DNA of 64,000 nt from Alitta virens (taxonomy: Eukaryota; Annelida; Polychaeta; Phyllodocida; Nereididae): assembly GCA_932294295.1 (NCBI GenBank), contig OW028581.1, positions 13,800,162 to 13,864,161 on the forward strand, written 5' to 3'. This document shows positions 9,537-22,370 of the stretch, piece by piece. Numbering within the stretch: the first letter of the stretch is position 1; every line of letters starts with the position of its first letter. Below the pieces are notes generated by a model. That model was not told the origin of the DNA. It saw only the letters and a list, made by a program, of their open reading frames with translations, and ran no database searches. The translations under genes were made by a program, and so were the position numbers.

Positions 9537-12500
9537 TCATCTCCAAGCCCTGTTAAGAGCTTTTTTGGCAGCTAACTTTTGGGTAATTACAGAAACTGCT
9601 ATCATTCCAAATAATACACTACTAATGAAAAAATAATCGAAGTCTTCTTTGAGGACATCAAACATCTTTGATGGATTGACCTGAGTGAAGTAGAGATCTG
9701 CAATAGGGAAAATAAAATACATCATAAGATATCATAATAATGAATATTTACATTCAAAGTGAACAGATTGCTATTTCCTAATGATTATGCAGGAAAGAAC
9801 TTTCATTTTCATAATTTAGTGTATGTAACAGAAATTAAACAAGACCATAAATGCACTATTCCATACGAATGTGACCTTGTCTTTCATGTATATTATTAAC
9901 ATGTTTAATATCCGGTATTTCAGAAACATTACTCACCTAACCCATAGGCAAACACAAGGCACGTTGATTCGAGACCAGCTGCAGCCGTGTGTATGGCTCT
10001 GATGTTGTACACACTTCGGTTGTAGTTGACAATCTGATCGAAGGGCCTTGGCAACTCAGGAATGTATGGCATCACACCCTCTTCTCTACAAATACAGATT
10101 AAGGCAAAAAACATTCACAACTGTCATGATAATGCATCAGAAACAGATTTTATTCTTGTGGCAGCTATTAGAACATTGATCTTATTTTGTAGCTAACAGT
10201 AGAAAATATATTGACCAATAATGGACCAGTACAGTCGAAGAAACATTTGCTTTGGTCATCTGGTGAAAACTTCTGTAACAGAACTGACCAATGTCCACAG
10301 TTAGGCTGACCATCCAGAGCTCTACTCTGCAAGATGGTAGTACACATTTCCAAATTCATAAATTACAATTTAGGGATTACCTTAGTTCTGGCGTCAATTC
10401 CAGAGGACGCCGAGCATCAACCAACATTTTGGGTAATTGGAGAAGTCCTCCCGCTTCCAAGGCAACTGGAGAACGAAGAATGAAACATGAGAAGCTTACT
10501 TCTAGAACAGCTAAGACAATGTAAAGCACTTAAATTACAAAGAAATAGATTTCTTCAATCGCTGCATTTTCATAGTTATAATTAATATGGCCTATACTTA
10601 CATATAATATGTTTATTGGTGATTCCTTTTTCTGTTATTGTGGTTTGCATTGTTGACAAGTGACCAGGGAATATGTAAGCTTGTCTCATGACTAGAGGAT
10701 TGACAGCAGCTGACAGGGAGCTGAAGGCAGTCGCATTGCTCTGCTTCGTCCCTTCGTACAATTCAAGGACTCCCATCTCCACACGACGCAGTTTATCATT
10801 CCAATAATTGTACTGGAAAAAAACCCAGATCAGAATGTCAAGGAAATTGGCATAGCTGCAGCAAAGCATGCAAAACGTCAAGACTCTTTATTTCATAAAG
10901 TCGGTGTGTATAGGCAGCGCCAGGAATTAAAAAGACCGATTTTCTTTGGCACTTATAAGAATGGTCGTCGCAGCATATTTGTCAAATCTCCGCAAGATGT
11001 CAGAGGAAATTATTACCAGAATCCTCCATTGTCTCAGGTGTTACATTGTCAGAACATGTCTTCCAACATCATAATGAATATGCACAATTTTGAAAGTTAA
11101 AATCACATGTACTCACCACAACCCAGTTCTCAGAATGGACAACATGGACAGGACCCCTTGTTTTCTTGTGGTTGCAATGGAAGACTATAGCTCCACTCAC
11201 GGTGTCAATCAAATAGATGTTTAGGAATGCTACAAAGCATACAATAGATCGATAAACAATGTGGCAACTCAAAAAATGGACAGCACTGACAATATTTAGA
11301 CCATGAGGCAACCTCTGAACATGGTAAGCCAAAGTATGAAACTTCAAAAACTTCAAAAACCTACATTTGCCACTATCTCTAAAAATTCAGCAGCATAAAT
11401 TACATTACAATTACACACAAATAGAGGGATACAAATATAAATATCCATTTCATTGCAGTTGCTTACACTGGCCCTTCTGCCCCTGCTCCTGACCCTCGGC
11501 TGTCACGACCACCAGATTGGGGTTGATGTATTTGTAGAGGACATTTCGGTCTCCAAGCACAATGCCCTGGGAATGCACGTGTTCCAGGGATCGTTTGCTG
11601 ACCACATTTGTTATGGTTTGTGCCTCAGACAACATGTTCACACTCCAGATTTCAACACCAACCAACTGTTATAAGGAACGATGAAAGATATAAATGCTAA
11701 CATACCTTGAGCGAAGATTTTTAAACAGACAATATAATCTTAAATGAGGCCATTAATTTCTAGCTAACCTAAATTTTTGTCATTAAGTGCCACTTTAATT
11801 AATTTTCAGCTTTTCAGATCCACAGACATGATGAGAAATGTGCCGACAGAAAAATAAAACATGTCTAAATATTATTTTATGCGAGTTTTTATTTTACTTT
11901 GTATTTTATACATATGGCCTACTCACTAATATTGAGAGGATCTGAGATGCTAAAAATCAACATAAGTGTGGCCTCAGCTATAGACAGACAGACAGACAAT
12001 AAATTTATTTGACATTAATTTAGTACATCAATTGTCATAAAAAATATAGTTGGGAGACCCTGTTTTGGCAATTAATGCTGCTGCCACAAGGCGACCCCAC
12101 CAATAAAATATCATAAATTGGGCTTTATCAGTGCAAGATCGTCAGTCTGTATTGCTTCTAAATTTTGGCAGACATCGCAATTTGCAAGCTGCTTGTTTCA
12201 GAGTAATTATTTATTGTGTCATTTTTAATATACCTTAGATAACCTGCCAAGCTGTGTAAATGAATTTTGTCGGTTATTATTGAGGGTGTCTGGTTTATGA
12301 TTTTAGGTAATCGCTTAATTATTGAGCATTTTGAAGTTTGATATTTAATAACCTTAACCACATGGTAATTTTGGCAGTGTGACCACTTGGCCAAATAAAC
12401 TAGCTGACCTCAAAATTGCGGTTCAATAAATTTAAGCTATTCCACGCATACTCACTGAGTTTTGAGAAGTGCTCATGCTGTAGCCTCTCAAGAATCCCTC

Positions 12501-15500
12501 ACCAATATCACAGGCAAACATGTAAAACCAGTCAGCTTTCTCCTTGACAAGTGACTCTGCACTTGATGGATACACATGGTACTGAAAAATTAAAAAGTTG
12601 TCCATATTGTAGATAATGGCCTTGTTGATCATAATCATAGCATGGCAACAAACAGAAGGCAGGGATCAGGCTGGAACCAATTTCAGGTGGGAGAAATATC
12701 CCATTACCAAGAATGAGAGTGGGATTTTTCCAGTTGTGATGGGATTTCTGGTCAATCATTAATGGAGTCCTTAATAATTTATGATCCACATTATTGCAAT
12801 AAAAATGATCAAGCAAACCAATCATTGGTGGATTTTTAAGTTTTTAACTGTCAAAAACATCAACAGACAACTGCTTGAGAGCACCACGTGGATTGAGTCT
12901 CACAAACGAAGTCAGACTAAACAAGTGGTGGATGAAAGGAGGACTCTGATTGGCCAGAAATAACTCTGCTCTCATTAACCAGCCAATCAGAACGCAGCTT
13001 ACTTGACTGTTGTGAACGTGGTCACTGCATTCAAGCATGAAAACAGTTGTCAATATTTCAATGTTTTGGGCAAACTTTGCGCGATTTTTGCCCATTATGA
13101 CATGATCTAGTGGGATAATTGAGAAAACAATGCGCAAATATCGCAAATGCGCGGTCCAACCTGATCCCTGAGAAGGTCATAGTTCAATAATTGCTATCCT
13201 CTTATTCCCTCAAAAATCAAGTCACTTACTCTCAGCGATTTATCCAGCAGAACAATGGGATGAATGAACTGACTGTCCATCCAGGGTAACATTGTTGCTT
13301 GCACTATGTTGTAGTTGAGGTGAATTCCACCAGGTGGAGTGTCGCTCACAGCATTGCCACCTATTGGATTGAAGGTGAACAAAAGGCCTTGCCCAGTGAC
13401 CTGAAAGAGAGAAGCATCACAACTGCATAAGAATTTGAGTAAGAAAGCTGTTTGATAATTGAAAGATAACAGCATAAGCACTGCAGTCAGCAAATTTGTA
13501 AAACTCACCTTGTGTCTACCGAGAACTACACACTGGGGAATGTGAGGGAAATGCGCCGTGGTCCTCTGCACAAACAACATAATGCGGTCCTGGCCAAATC
13601 GCTGGAAAGGAGCCAGGTCTTGCAAGTATTGCTTCCAAATTATGCGTCCAGTGGGTCCATACATGCCATACAACTGAAAACGATCGTAACAACCATGCAT
13701 TGACTGAGAATGAGTGATCAGACATTGGTTTTGTTCTATTACTTCCTTTATTTCAACATTTGTCCTGCACGGATCAAAATCCACTTAAATAGTATTTTTT
13801 ACAGCTTCTCTATTCCTAAGAAAGTCCATATTAGCAAAACTGAAACAATGTGCGCATTAACCTCTAGTAAAAGACTCATTTGAAGTTACTGTGCACACTC
13901 ACTTTGCCAGCAGCTGTGACTGCAATGATCATCTTATTGAGATTGAAGTCATCCCGAGTCAGTAAATCTTCATCGTCCAAGTCCAAGTCTTCCTCCAGGT
14001 CTTCATCCTCCAAATGATGTTGATGTCGAGGAGTCTTCAGTCGGTTTTTCAGCTGAATCAGCAACTCCTAAAGACACAAAACAAAAGTTGTGGTACGGTT
14101 AGATTTCACATGTACATAACACTTGTGGCAGCAAATTTGTTTTCTCTATCACCAAGATGCAAATGCGAGTTGGTTAGTACTGATATTACAGTGTAGCTAT
14201 AATAAAATTTATAAGAATTTGCAATATTTACCTTTATTTGATCGAATTGGCTTTTAAAGCGTTTCACAAACATACTGAAGATATCATCTGAAAAGGAACA
14301 ACAGTTGTTAATATGAGTACAATAACTAACAATTCTAATTTCGTCATAAGGTCATGATGGAGATACTGAATTAGGAGGGCAACTGGCAACCCTTATTCAA
14401 CAAGGATGTATTACCTTGAGTTCCAAATTCATCCTCCATCTTTGCCATGATTTGGGACACAGGAAGGTCAACCATTTCGACACTCAAGACTCCTGCCAAT
14501 GCTTCCTCTCGCACCCATGTCACTTTGCCTGATTGAACAAGAACCGACTGATTAAATATAGGTTTAAGATACTAATGTTTGAAATCCAACCCAAAGCCAA
14601 AAAGATCAAAACAAATTACATGCAATATGCAGTCTAACAATTAACACACAATCTTACGGTCTCACAAAAATGTATACTCAAAATAAGACACAAGAAATAA
14701 TTACAAAAATGTCATTCACTATATATGCATGCCAGTCATTTTACTCATTAAATAAAGGGCCCAAGCAGCATATTCAACTGGTTGAGGAAAAAGGGATTAA
14801 CTACGAAGCCCTTTGTTCAGTTGAATATGTTACTAGACATGAGGGGCAGACAATACAACATCATATCTACATAACAAGATGAAAATTGAACCATTATAAG
14901 GAAAATAAAGTAGAATACATACATGCCAGGTACCACGAACCATAACCAAACTAAACATGAAACACTGATCACCTCTATCTATACCTGAAGGCTGGATCAA
15001 AATTATTGAATGATCTTGTGAAGTTACGATCAATCTGACTGAGTTGCTTCCATCCTTCTTCTTAAAAGCCAGCGTATACACCTGCAATTAATCGCATGTC
15101 CGCGTTAAGTTTGAAAAAACGTAAGTCAATTAAAAAGTATTAACCTTAATGACTTAAAAGACACCTGAACCATTTATAAGGCATAGCTAAATGCGGTCAA
15201 GATTTAATAATACACAGCATATAAAGTTGATCATAAAACACTCACCTCAACCGGTTTACCGTGATGACTTGCAAAGTTCACCGTCAGTACAAAGTCATTT
15301 GTTTCGGAGCCAGTCTCTGGATCAAACGATTTCACTGACAATTGCTGAATAAAAAATAAGGTATTTGAAACACAAAAACAAATACATAAACAAGACTGAC
15401 AGAATCTTAATGAACTTAACAAAAACTCACATCAGCCTTGCCCTTGGCCAAAGTTATGAGTATTTGGTTTTCTCCAAACTTCGCAAGTTGTATTGCGGTC

Positions 15501-18500
15501 ACCTGCAGAAGAGAATATTATTCATTGATAAATGAACAGAATATAACACAAATTAAGACTACATCATGCATTGCAATCATTACTTTAATCTATTAAACAC
15601 TGTCACCATCTTTAGACAGGGTTCCCACAGAAATCACGAAATTAATTCCATGACTTTTCCATGACCATTCACAGAATTTCCCGGATTTTCTTTCAATAAA
15701 ATCTGCACAACAAAGTCAACGATTGCAATTTATAACGACCTCCACACACCCCTTACAGCCATCCTCACCACCCTTTTTTATTGCAGACAATGCCTTTTTC
15801 TTTGTCTTTCTAAAATTCCATAATTTTTCCATGATCTTTTAAAAATTTCTATAATTCCATGACTTTTCCATGACAACCAATTTTTCCAAGATTTTCCATG
15901 ACGTGGGAACCCTGTTTAGAATTTCTTCAGAACTGAACTATCATGATACAATCAAAAATATAAAATATGCAATATTCTCTTACTTCAGGGAAATGTTTCT
16001 TCAGTTTGATGGAAGCGTCCTGATCGATAGTCAGTACAGCTGCATGGGTGCTGTCCATGTAGATGGGAAATTGGTGCGATTCAGAGTCGTCCTGCCATTT
16101 GCCAATTGTAGCTTTGCCACAAGCAATGCCAAGGTCCTGTACACACCAACCACATAATTTTGAATTCCATATCATTACTATATACCAAAGAACATGAGTG
16201 CCAATTATGACGAATATATATGAACTTACAACACAGGATTAATATAATAAAGAGGCATACAGAGTCAGCGTAAATTATTACCTGAAATAATGTTGTCTTG
16301 AAAACCTTAGATTTAGACAAAGAGGCAGCTTGAAGTGTTTGACCATCGATGCACACCAAGAAGTTATCAGCAATAATGCCACAGCTGAAATGACAAAAAA
16401 TGACAAGGAAATCCTCATAATTTCCAGCAAATATTATGACGCCCACAACCAATTTTAGTACATTGAAACTAGTAGTTGAAATCATACCTAATTTTGTCAG
16501 AAACCCAAGCACCGGGCAAAGACGTCTGAAATGCTTGTACACCCCCATGCTTATAGCTCACAACCTCCACATGTGAATTCGCAGCAAAGCCAACCACAGT
16601 CACAGACTCATCATGAGTGGTCAAAAGCTCCCATGACACTGATTCCCTGGAAAAAAAATTAAATGAAGTTAGTGTTAACATCTTAAAATAAGTGATATTG
16701 CCACTGAATGTCTTAAAATAGGTCATGCACTTGGATGCTTTAATCTCACCTGTGCGGCAAATCCTTGATCAGTTTCTGTTCACCATTGTCGATATCAAAC
16801 ACATGAAATCTATTGTTTGCCAACACCACAACTTCACCTGTAAACAATCAAAATAATATTGAATTCCAGCCTTCGTCAACACTCAATCAACAGGGCACAT
16901 TACTATATGTATCAACAATAAAAGGAACACCACAAATGATTTTATCACCTGGATATGAGGGTGTAGAGAGCACAGCTGATTTTGAGTCAGGAACGGCATC
17001 CAGAACAACTTCCCAATTCAATGTACCAAGTGTAGGGTTGAAGCTACGAACATACTGTCCTTCTCCAGTCACTACTACCAAATCTGAAACGAGTAAGTAC
17101 AATAAGTTATCAAATGCAAACACCACAAAAAAGTATGTCTACTCTTGTGCAGATATTACAACTAAATATAAAAACTCACTGCTCCCAAGAAGCGAGAAGG
17201 AACCAATTTTTCCAGAAGCTCCATTTTCCAAGATTTGTCTCCAACCTGAGTAGCACAAAGAAATTAAATGACATCATTATGATTAACATTCTACTCAAAC
17301 AGTATTTCAAATACATGGTTGCATCACAAACACAATACAAACAAAATCTGACTTCGTACACATACAGCTAGGGTTGCATTGATAATAATTTTTCATTTGA
17401 TATCGATATCAGTCACTTTCAATATTGCAACATTGCGCAAATTTTTATTATCAGCATTCGCAGCTAGAAATGGAACCATTAGTCACAGGAGTATATCTCC
17501 AAAGTCATTGTGAAACCATTTACCTTTTAATGTGATATCTACTAAACCAATTTGTTAGGCAATTAAGTTTGCAATATGGGGTGGGGGCTGTGTAGTCAAG
17601 TGCTCATCATGGCACAAATTTACAATTATAGAGGATAGAAAAAGAAAAATGAATTTTTTCTGTATCAATTTGTCAATTCATCGATATACAGCATATTGAT
17701 GACAACACTAGCATCTTCAAAATTCGAAATTGATAATTTCAGTCACAACTGCAAACTTACCAATGTCACCGGTGCGAATATTTAATGAAGCAAGAACATT
17801 CTGCTCCGTTGCTACTACCATTCGTCTCCCACTGGTCACCTGCTGGTCAAAGTCCAGGTATTTAATTTTTCCAACATATTGTTGACGCCTGAAATGAGAA
17901 ATTCTTCAAATGAACAAGAAATACATTATTGTTATTATGAGTGTACCAACCACACTTGTCAACAGGAACCTGATAATCAATTTTTAAGGGAAAATGCGAA
18001 AGATAAATTTGAAATAGCAGTTTTCATTTTTCACCACACTGACTGTTCAATCGCATTACATTACAATATTCAACTGGATAGCACAAAAATATCTGCGTAC
18101 AAAGACTAATGTCCAGCATATCGATCTCTCGAGTTTTAGGTGACTAGGGTGGCAGACTGCCGCTGTTCTGGATAATGTCTTTGACAGTGTACCAACGTTG
18201 CAGTTATAGTATTCCCAATGTAAATGATGTCGACATTATAAGTGTTGACTTCTTTGCTAATTAAAACAAATCTTCAAAAATATTTGCTGCTGCTTCACAC
18301 AATACTGCCATTACCACTGAAAGTATTCACTAATATTGTATTCAATGAAATTTACAATTTAGGACAACAATTATTTTACTATTTAGGACACAACAATAAA
18401 TTTTACTATTTTAGGTCATTTTATCAATATTTTATAAGATTTGTCACTTTCCTTACCTTTCTTCCTAAATAAACTAATTCACTCATGCACATCAATAGGG

Positions 18501-18772
18501 GTGATGGGCGTGGCAGCAGCATTAGGGGAGCTAATCCACACTGAGTGCTACAATGCCTACATGCACATTTAGCGCATTGAATGACGCCAGCGATTATGAC
18601 CGCAGCTCAGCCAGTTTTACATGGCGGAGCCTATATTCCAACTTTAAGCCATTATTTAGCATACATGTACTAACCAGTCAAATTTTCCAACTTGATCTTC
18701 ATAAAGTGCGTGAGATAAATGCAACAAACCGCACAAAAACAGGAGGACTTTGGGATTGTCATGTGCGGTCAT
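9537..18772 (-). CDS. EMC1: ER membrane protein complex subunit 1
   Basis: EMC1 is the large lumenal subunit of the ER membrane protein complex, which inserts tail-anchored and multipass proteins. Exons on the minus strand: 18772-18675, 17888-17761, 17245-17180, 17083-16949, 16837-16750, 16646-16488, 16384-16282, 16136-15984, 15502-15431, 15344-15246, 15081-14985, 14528-14415, 14287-14232, 14067-13903, 13673-13509, 13400-13230, 12581-12456, 11665-11467, 11229-11117, 10812-10602, 10465-10381, 10085-9937 and 9697-9537. All have GT/AG borders and the phases sum to 2,913 nt (970 aa; human about 993). A signal peptide ([14 protein letters not shown]) precedes [10 protein letters not shown]. Diagnostic blocks include [37 protein letters not shown] and the terminal NRAWR after one membrane segment ([14 protein letters not shown]). 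Exon 14 carries an acidic insert ([17 protein letters not shown]) that human EMC1 seems to lack. It is complete. Confidence 0.97.
15617..15914. mobile_element. 298-bp MITE with CAGGGTTCCCAC ends, in EMC1 intron 8
   Basis: Inverted ends CAGGGTTCCCAC (15617) and GTGGGAACCCTG (15903-15914) bound a non-coding element rich in CCATGACTTTTCCATG words. A 6-bp TTTAGA flanks both ends (15611-15616 and 15915-15920). End sequence and size suggest a non-autonomous hAT-type element. A partial relative lies at 8425-8538. Confidence 0.85.
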
Positions 18773-18945
18773 TTTGCCGACCGGAAACCGTACTGAGCGG
18801 TGTCTCGAGAAATATTCGCCGCCCGAGCAATGCCTTAGTGCGAACCTTCATTTCAATCAAGGATGTCTATGGGATACGAATATGATTCTAGCATTCAAAT
18901 TTCCATTACATTAATTTATTAAATCAAACGCACTAACTTTTGTAC
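18773..18945 (-). promoter_or_regulatory. EMC1 5' UTR and promoter-proximal DNA
   Basis: The start codon at 18772 lies in AAAATGACC. Upstream, 18760-18850 is locally rich in CG (CCGACCGGAAACCG, CGCCGCCCGAG) against an AT-rich background, as expected of a TATA-less housekeeping promoter. No clear TATA box was seen. The hAT-like insertion begins at 18954, so only about 181 bp of ancestral upstream sequence remains between gene and transposon. The promoter call is inference from position and composition. Confidence 0.5.
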
Positions 18946-20050
18946 CAGCTAGTCAGTGGCGTAGCTGGACCTTGGGGGGGGGGGGGGGGGGTGTGGGGGT
19001 AGCTCCTGGCACCAAAAAAGGGGCATGTCCCACAACTCATTTATCAGTGTTTATATATATTCACCCTGCTGAATTAAGCATCATTTATATTCAGATATAA
19101 TGAGAAGTTGAACTAAAACTGGTGCGGAAAATGGCAAAATATTTGCAGTTCCAGTTGCATTACTGAATTTACTCATTTGATTAAGTTTGTCCACAAAATA
19201 AATGTCCCTCCCCCCTGTTACCATGGTATTATATGCCATAGCCCATGAGATGAAAAACAATAATTGTTAGGTCTGTGCACTTTTCGTGTGTACATGTAAA
19301 CATTTCGAATAATATTTTTCGATATTTAAAGAAAATAGTTTATATCAGCAGGGGGTGACTTTTATGCACGTTAAAGGAATTCTGAAAGTACTCCTGTATT
19401 ATAAAATGGAATGGAAACTTCAGTAATATTACATAAGAGGTCACATGACCAACCGATTTCAATATAAAAGATGAAAAATATTTCGTCATGTTACAACACT
19501 TAAATGTATGATAATTTATAATTTTGAATTTTTAAAGATTTCAATTTTTTTTTCACTTGAAAAGCCAGAAGTACGTACGTACGTTTTTGTGGAATGTTTA
19601 TATATATACCAGAACTACGGTGGCTGGGATAGGACATACACTTTTTTTTAATAACGGAATAGAAATTCGTTATAACCATGATAACGATATACTATTTTGT
19701 TATAGCGAATTACCAATTCGTTCAAACAAACTACTTATTTCGTTTCTTGGACGAAATATTAGTCCCTACAAGATCCTTACAAGATCCAAGAAGCACTGAA
19801 TAAGACAGAAAAATGCACACTGTTAATTTAGAAATGGCTTGGAGAAATTACACCAGGAGAGGACAGAATCAGACCCCCCCCCCCCCCCCAAACCCCACCA
19901 AACATTTCTGGATCCAACCCCACCCCTGCAGCTTCATTAAGTGCATTTGATTTGAAAATCTATTTCTGGTCATGCTCTTCTGTTGTGATACTGAGGCATA
20001 TCTATCTGTCTGTCTATCTATCTATCTGGGTTGTAGATAAATTAGGTTAA

Positions 20051-20380
20051 CCCTACTTAATACTATAAAGAGAGAACGAAACGCGGTCAGTTGTGTGTGG
20101 AATTAATAGGCCTTTTATTGGCAAACATACATAATCAAAACACATATTGCTCTTGTGGAGGCACATGCCTTATCACAAGCAAATCGCTAATGTGAGTTTA
20201 TCCAATATTTATAATACATGCAACTTATCCGAAATTAAACTCATGGACAAGAACTTATATATTAGTCATAACACAAATGGTAAATGTAAATTGAACAGAA
20301 CAGTACTTATTCTATTTAACCTACTTAATACTATAAAGAGAGAATGAAACGAGGTCAGTTGTATATGGATTAAATAGGCC
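20051..20380 (-). repeat. Split direct repeats of the older DIRS/Ngaro-like element
   Basis: A unit starting CCTACTTAATACTATAAAG occurs at 20052-20170 and again at 20320-20380. The second copy is cut after AGGCCTTTT by the younger Ngaro insertion and resumes at 27609 (ATTGGCAAACATACATACTC) to about 27672. The order resembles the B2-A2-B1 terminus of Ngaro elements read on the minus strand. The matching A1 on the far side was not found. Confidence 0.7.
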
Positions 20381-20385
20381 TTTTT

Positions 20386-20747
20386 GCTGGCAAGGAAAAC
20401 AAAGAGAGTTTTGGGTATAAAATAAATTTTGTTTTATTTTAAAAGATAAATGTAAGAGCTACATGTGACCCTTGTTTTACAAAGGATGTAAATCATTATT
20501 GAAAACATATTCAATGGACGGATAAGCTAACACTTCATACAAGCAATACAAAATATAAGGCACAATTGATAATGATAAACAGCTGTTGGATTTAATACAA
20601 GTTTTGAGTATATAAAAGTCAACGATGTACAATATGAAAACTATCTAGGGTTAGATATAAAATAGACAAAATACAAATGATTATAAAAGTTTGACATGAG
20701 GTAAGGAATGAAGTGTTTACCAAATGAGTCAGTGAGGGATTCTCTCG
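20386..20747 (-). repeat. Ngaro B2 repeat
   Basis: This 362-bp unit begins GCTGGCAAGGAAAAC and is nearly identical to 20974-21335. On the minus strand it is the 3' terminus of the element. Confidence 0.93.
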
Positions 20748-20789
20748 CGCACAGTAGCAGAGAAAGGAGGAGAGAGGGGAGGTTGGTGG

Positions 20790-20972
20790 GTTTATAAAAG
20801 TATATAAATGGGTGTTAATTGTAGGAAAAAATATGGCGTGTTGACTAGATGAAGGCAGCGTGAATGGCTGGCTGTGATTGGCTAAGAGGAAAAGTTAAGC
20901 TGCAGAAGATTGTGGTTAATAAAAGTTTTCCCGCCAGCAAAAATACTGCTGTGTTCACATCAGTAGATTTTT
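20790..20972 (-). repeat. Ngaro A2 repeat
   Basis: This 183-bp unit is nearly identical to 27426-27608 (GGCTGTGATTGG here, GGCTGTGATTAG there). It lies between the two B repeats. Confidence 0.93.
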
Positions 20973-20973
20973 T

Positions 20974-21335
20974 GCTGGCAAGGAAAACAAAGAGAGTTTT
21001 GGGTATAAAATAAATTTTGTTTTATTTTAAAAGATAAATGTAAGAGCTACATGTGACCCTTGTTTTACAAAGGATGTAAATCATTATTGAAAACATATTC
21101 AATGGACGGATAAGCTAATACTTAATACAAGCAATACAAAATATAAGGCACAATTGATAATGATAAACAGCTGTTGGATTTAATACAAGTTTTGAGTATA
21201 TAAAAGTCTACGATGTACAATATGAAAACTATCTAGGGTTAGATATAAAATAGACAAAATACAAATGATTATAAAAGTTTGACATGAGGTAAGGAATGAA
21301 GTGTTTACCAAATGAGTCAGTGAGGGATTCTCTCG
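20974..21335 (-). repeat. Ngaro B1 repeat
   Basis: This 362-bp unit has the same start and end words as 20386-20747. It directly follows the recombinase region on the minus strand. Confidence 0.93.
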
Positions 21336-21492
21336 AAAAGAGCGCCATAGCGAAGCACTCAATAGGAGGGCGTAGCGGAATCCCAAGGTGTGGCAAGAGG
21401 CACCCCAGCGTACGCTGTGGGTGGTGGTCGTGGTCAGGCTTGCCCAGCATGCGCTGTGGCAAAAGACCCCCCAGCATACGCTGTGGGGGTGT

Positions 21493-22370
21493 TCAAGGGG
21501 GTAGAACAGAGGTTGTTGGGCGTATATATTTCAGATAGGCCGAGCTCTTCCAGTGGCCTGCCGTGCGGATGGTAGCATCGCTGTGGTTGTCCAGTGCCAT
21601 TTGGGAGGCACAGCCGACACGGAACGAGTGAGTATTGTAATCAGTACCTCGTAAGCCCAGGTGTTGTATTGTTCTGTGCAATTGGGTACTGAATTCAGCA
21701 CGAGTGAGGGATGTGCGGGCCTGGGCAATAAATAAGGGGCCAGGTGAAATATACCACGATAGGCGAGGAAGGTGTCGAGAGTACGGACGGGGCATGTAGG
21801 GCTATTTGGTTCGGATGTGACTGTGATAGATGGGGTTCGGTTGCTGTGCTTGTAGCTGGCAAAGTTAATAGTTACCGATGTGGGGGAGAGATCAAGCTGG
21901 CTAAGTTGGAGTTGGTGGTCGCGTAGTGGAAAGCAGGCATGGTAGGAGAGGGAGAAGACAGCTGCCCAGGCTGCACTGAGGTAAGGGTTGGGAGTGACGA
22001 ATGGAAGGGCAGACAGGAGTTTTGCAAGTAAGGGCTTAGTAACTGATTGCAGTCTTGGTCGCGCAGCAGAGGCAGGCTGGTTAAGAATGCCTTGCAGCGT
22101 CTTCTGGACAATAAAGGAATGTGTTGGGTCAGTAGTGTCATGGAGGCGGTGTATAAATGAGACTGCAGAAACATATGTTTTGATGATGGTGTACCGCAGC
22201 TGTCTGTGGTGGAGGTCGGTGATGAACAGGCACAGTTGATTTGGGCTTGCTGGGAATGGCATTGGTGATGATAGGGAGGTTGTTACGAATGTATGAAATG
22301 CATCCCAATGATGTTGATACATCGCAGCTGTGGATTTTTGAATGCAGGACTGGAGTAGCTTCAGGTGCAA
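21493..22370 (-). pseudogene. Ngaro tyrosine recombinase (frameshifted)
   Basis: This enzyme would integrate the cDNA circle in place of a DDE integrase. An N-terminal SAM-like domain (AAMYQHHWDAFHTFV, YIIKTYVSAVSFIH-like) is followed by a catalytic domain. The first catalytic Arg is in a FPLRDHQLQL context, the His-x-x-Arg motif is THSFRVG, and GHWKSSAYLKYI supplies the second His/Trp and the nucleophilic Tyr. The frame changes between about 21795 and 21700: the first frame (22370-21531) runs into nonsense after RPAHPSL while the second (to 21493) picks up ARTSLTRAEF. The catalytic residues survive but the chain is broken, so the copy is inactive. Confidence 0.87.

Noticed and set aside
13194..13784. 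196-codon minus-strand open frame as a separate gene
   Set aside because: It is EMC1 exons 15 and 16 read through the intron, with out-of-frame parts between.
18553..18885. 110-codon plus-strand open frame opposite EMC1 exon 1
   Set aside because: It overlaps the EMC1 first exon antisense and shows no family resemblance. Treated as a shadow.
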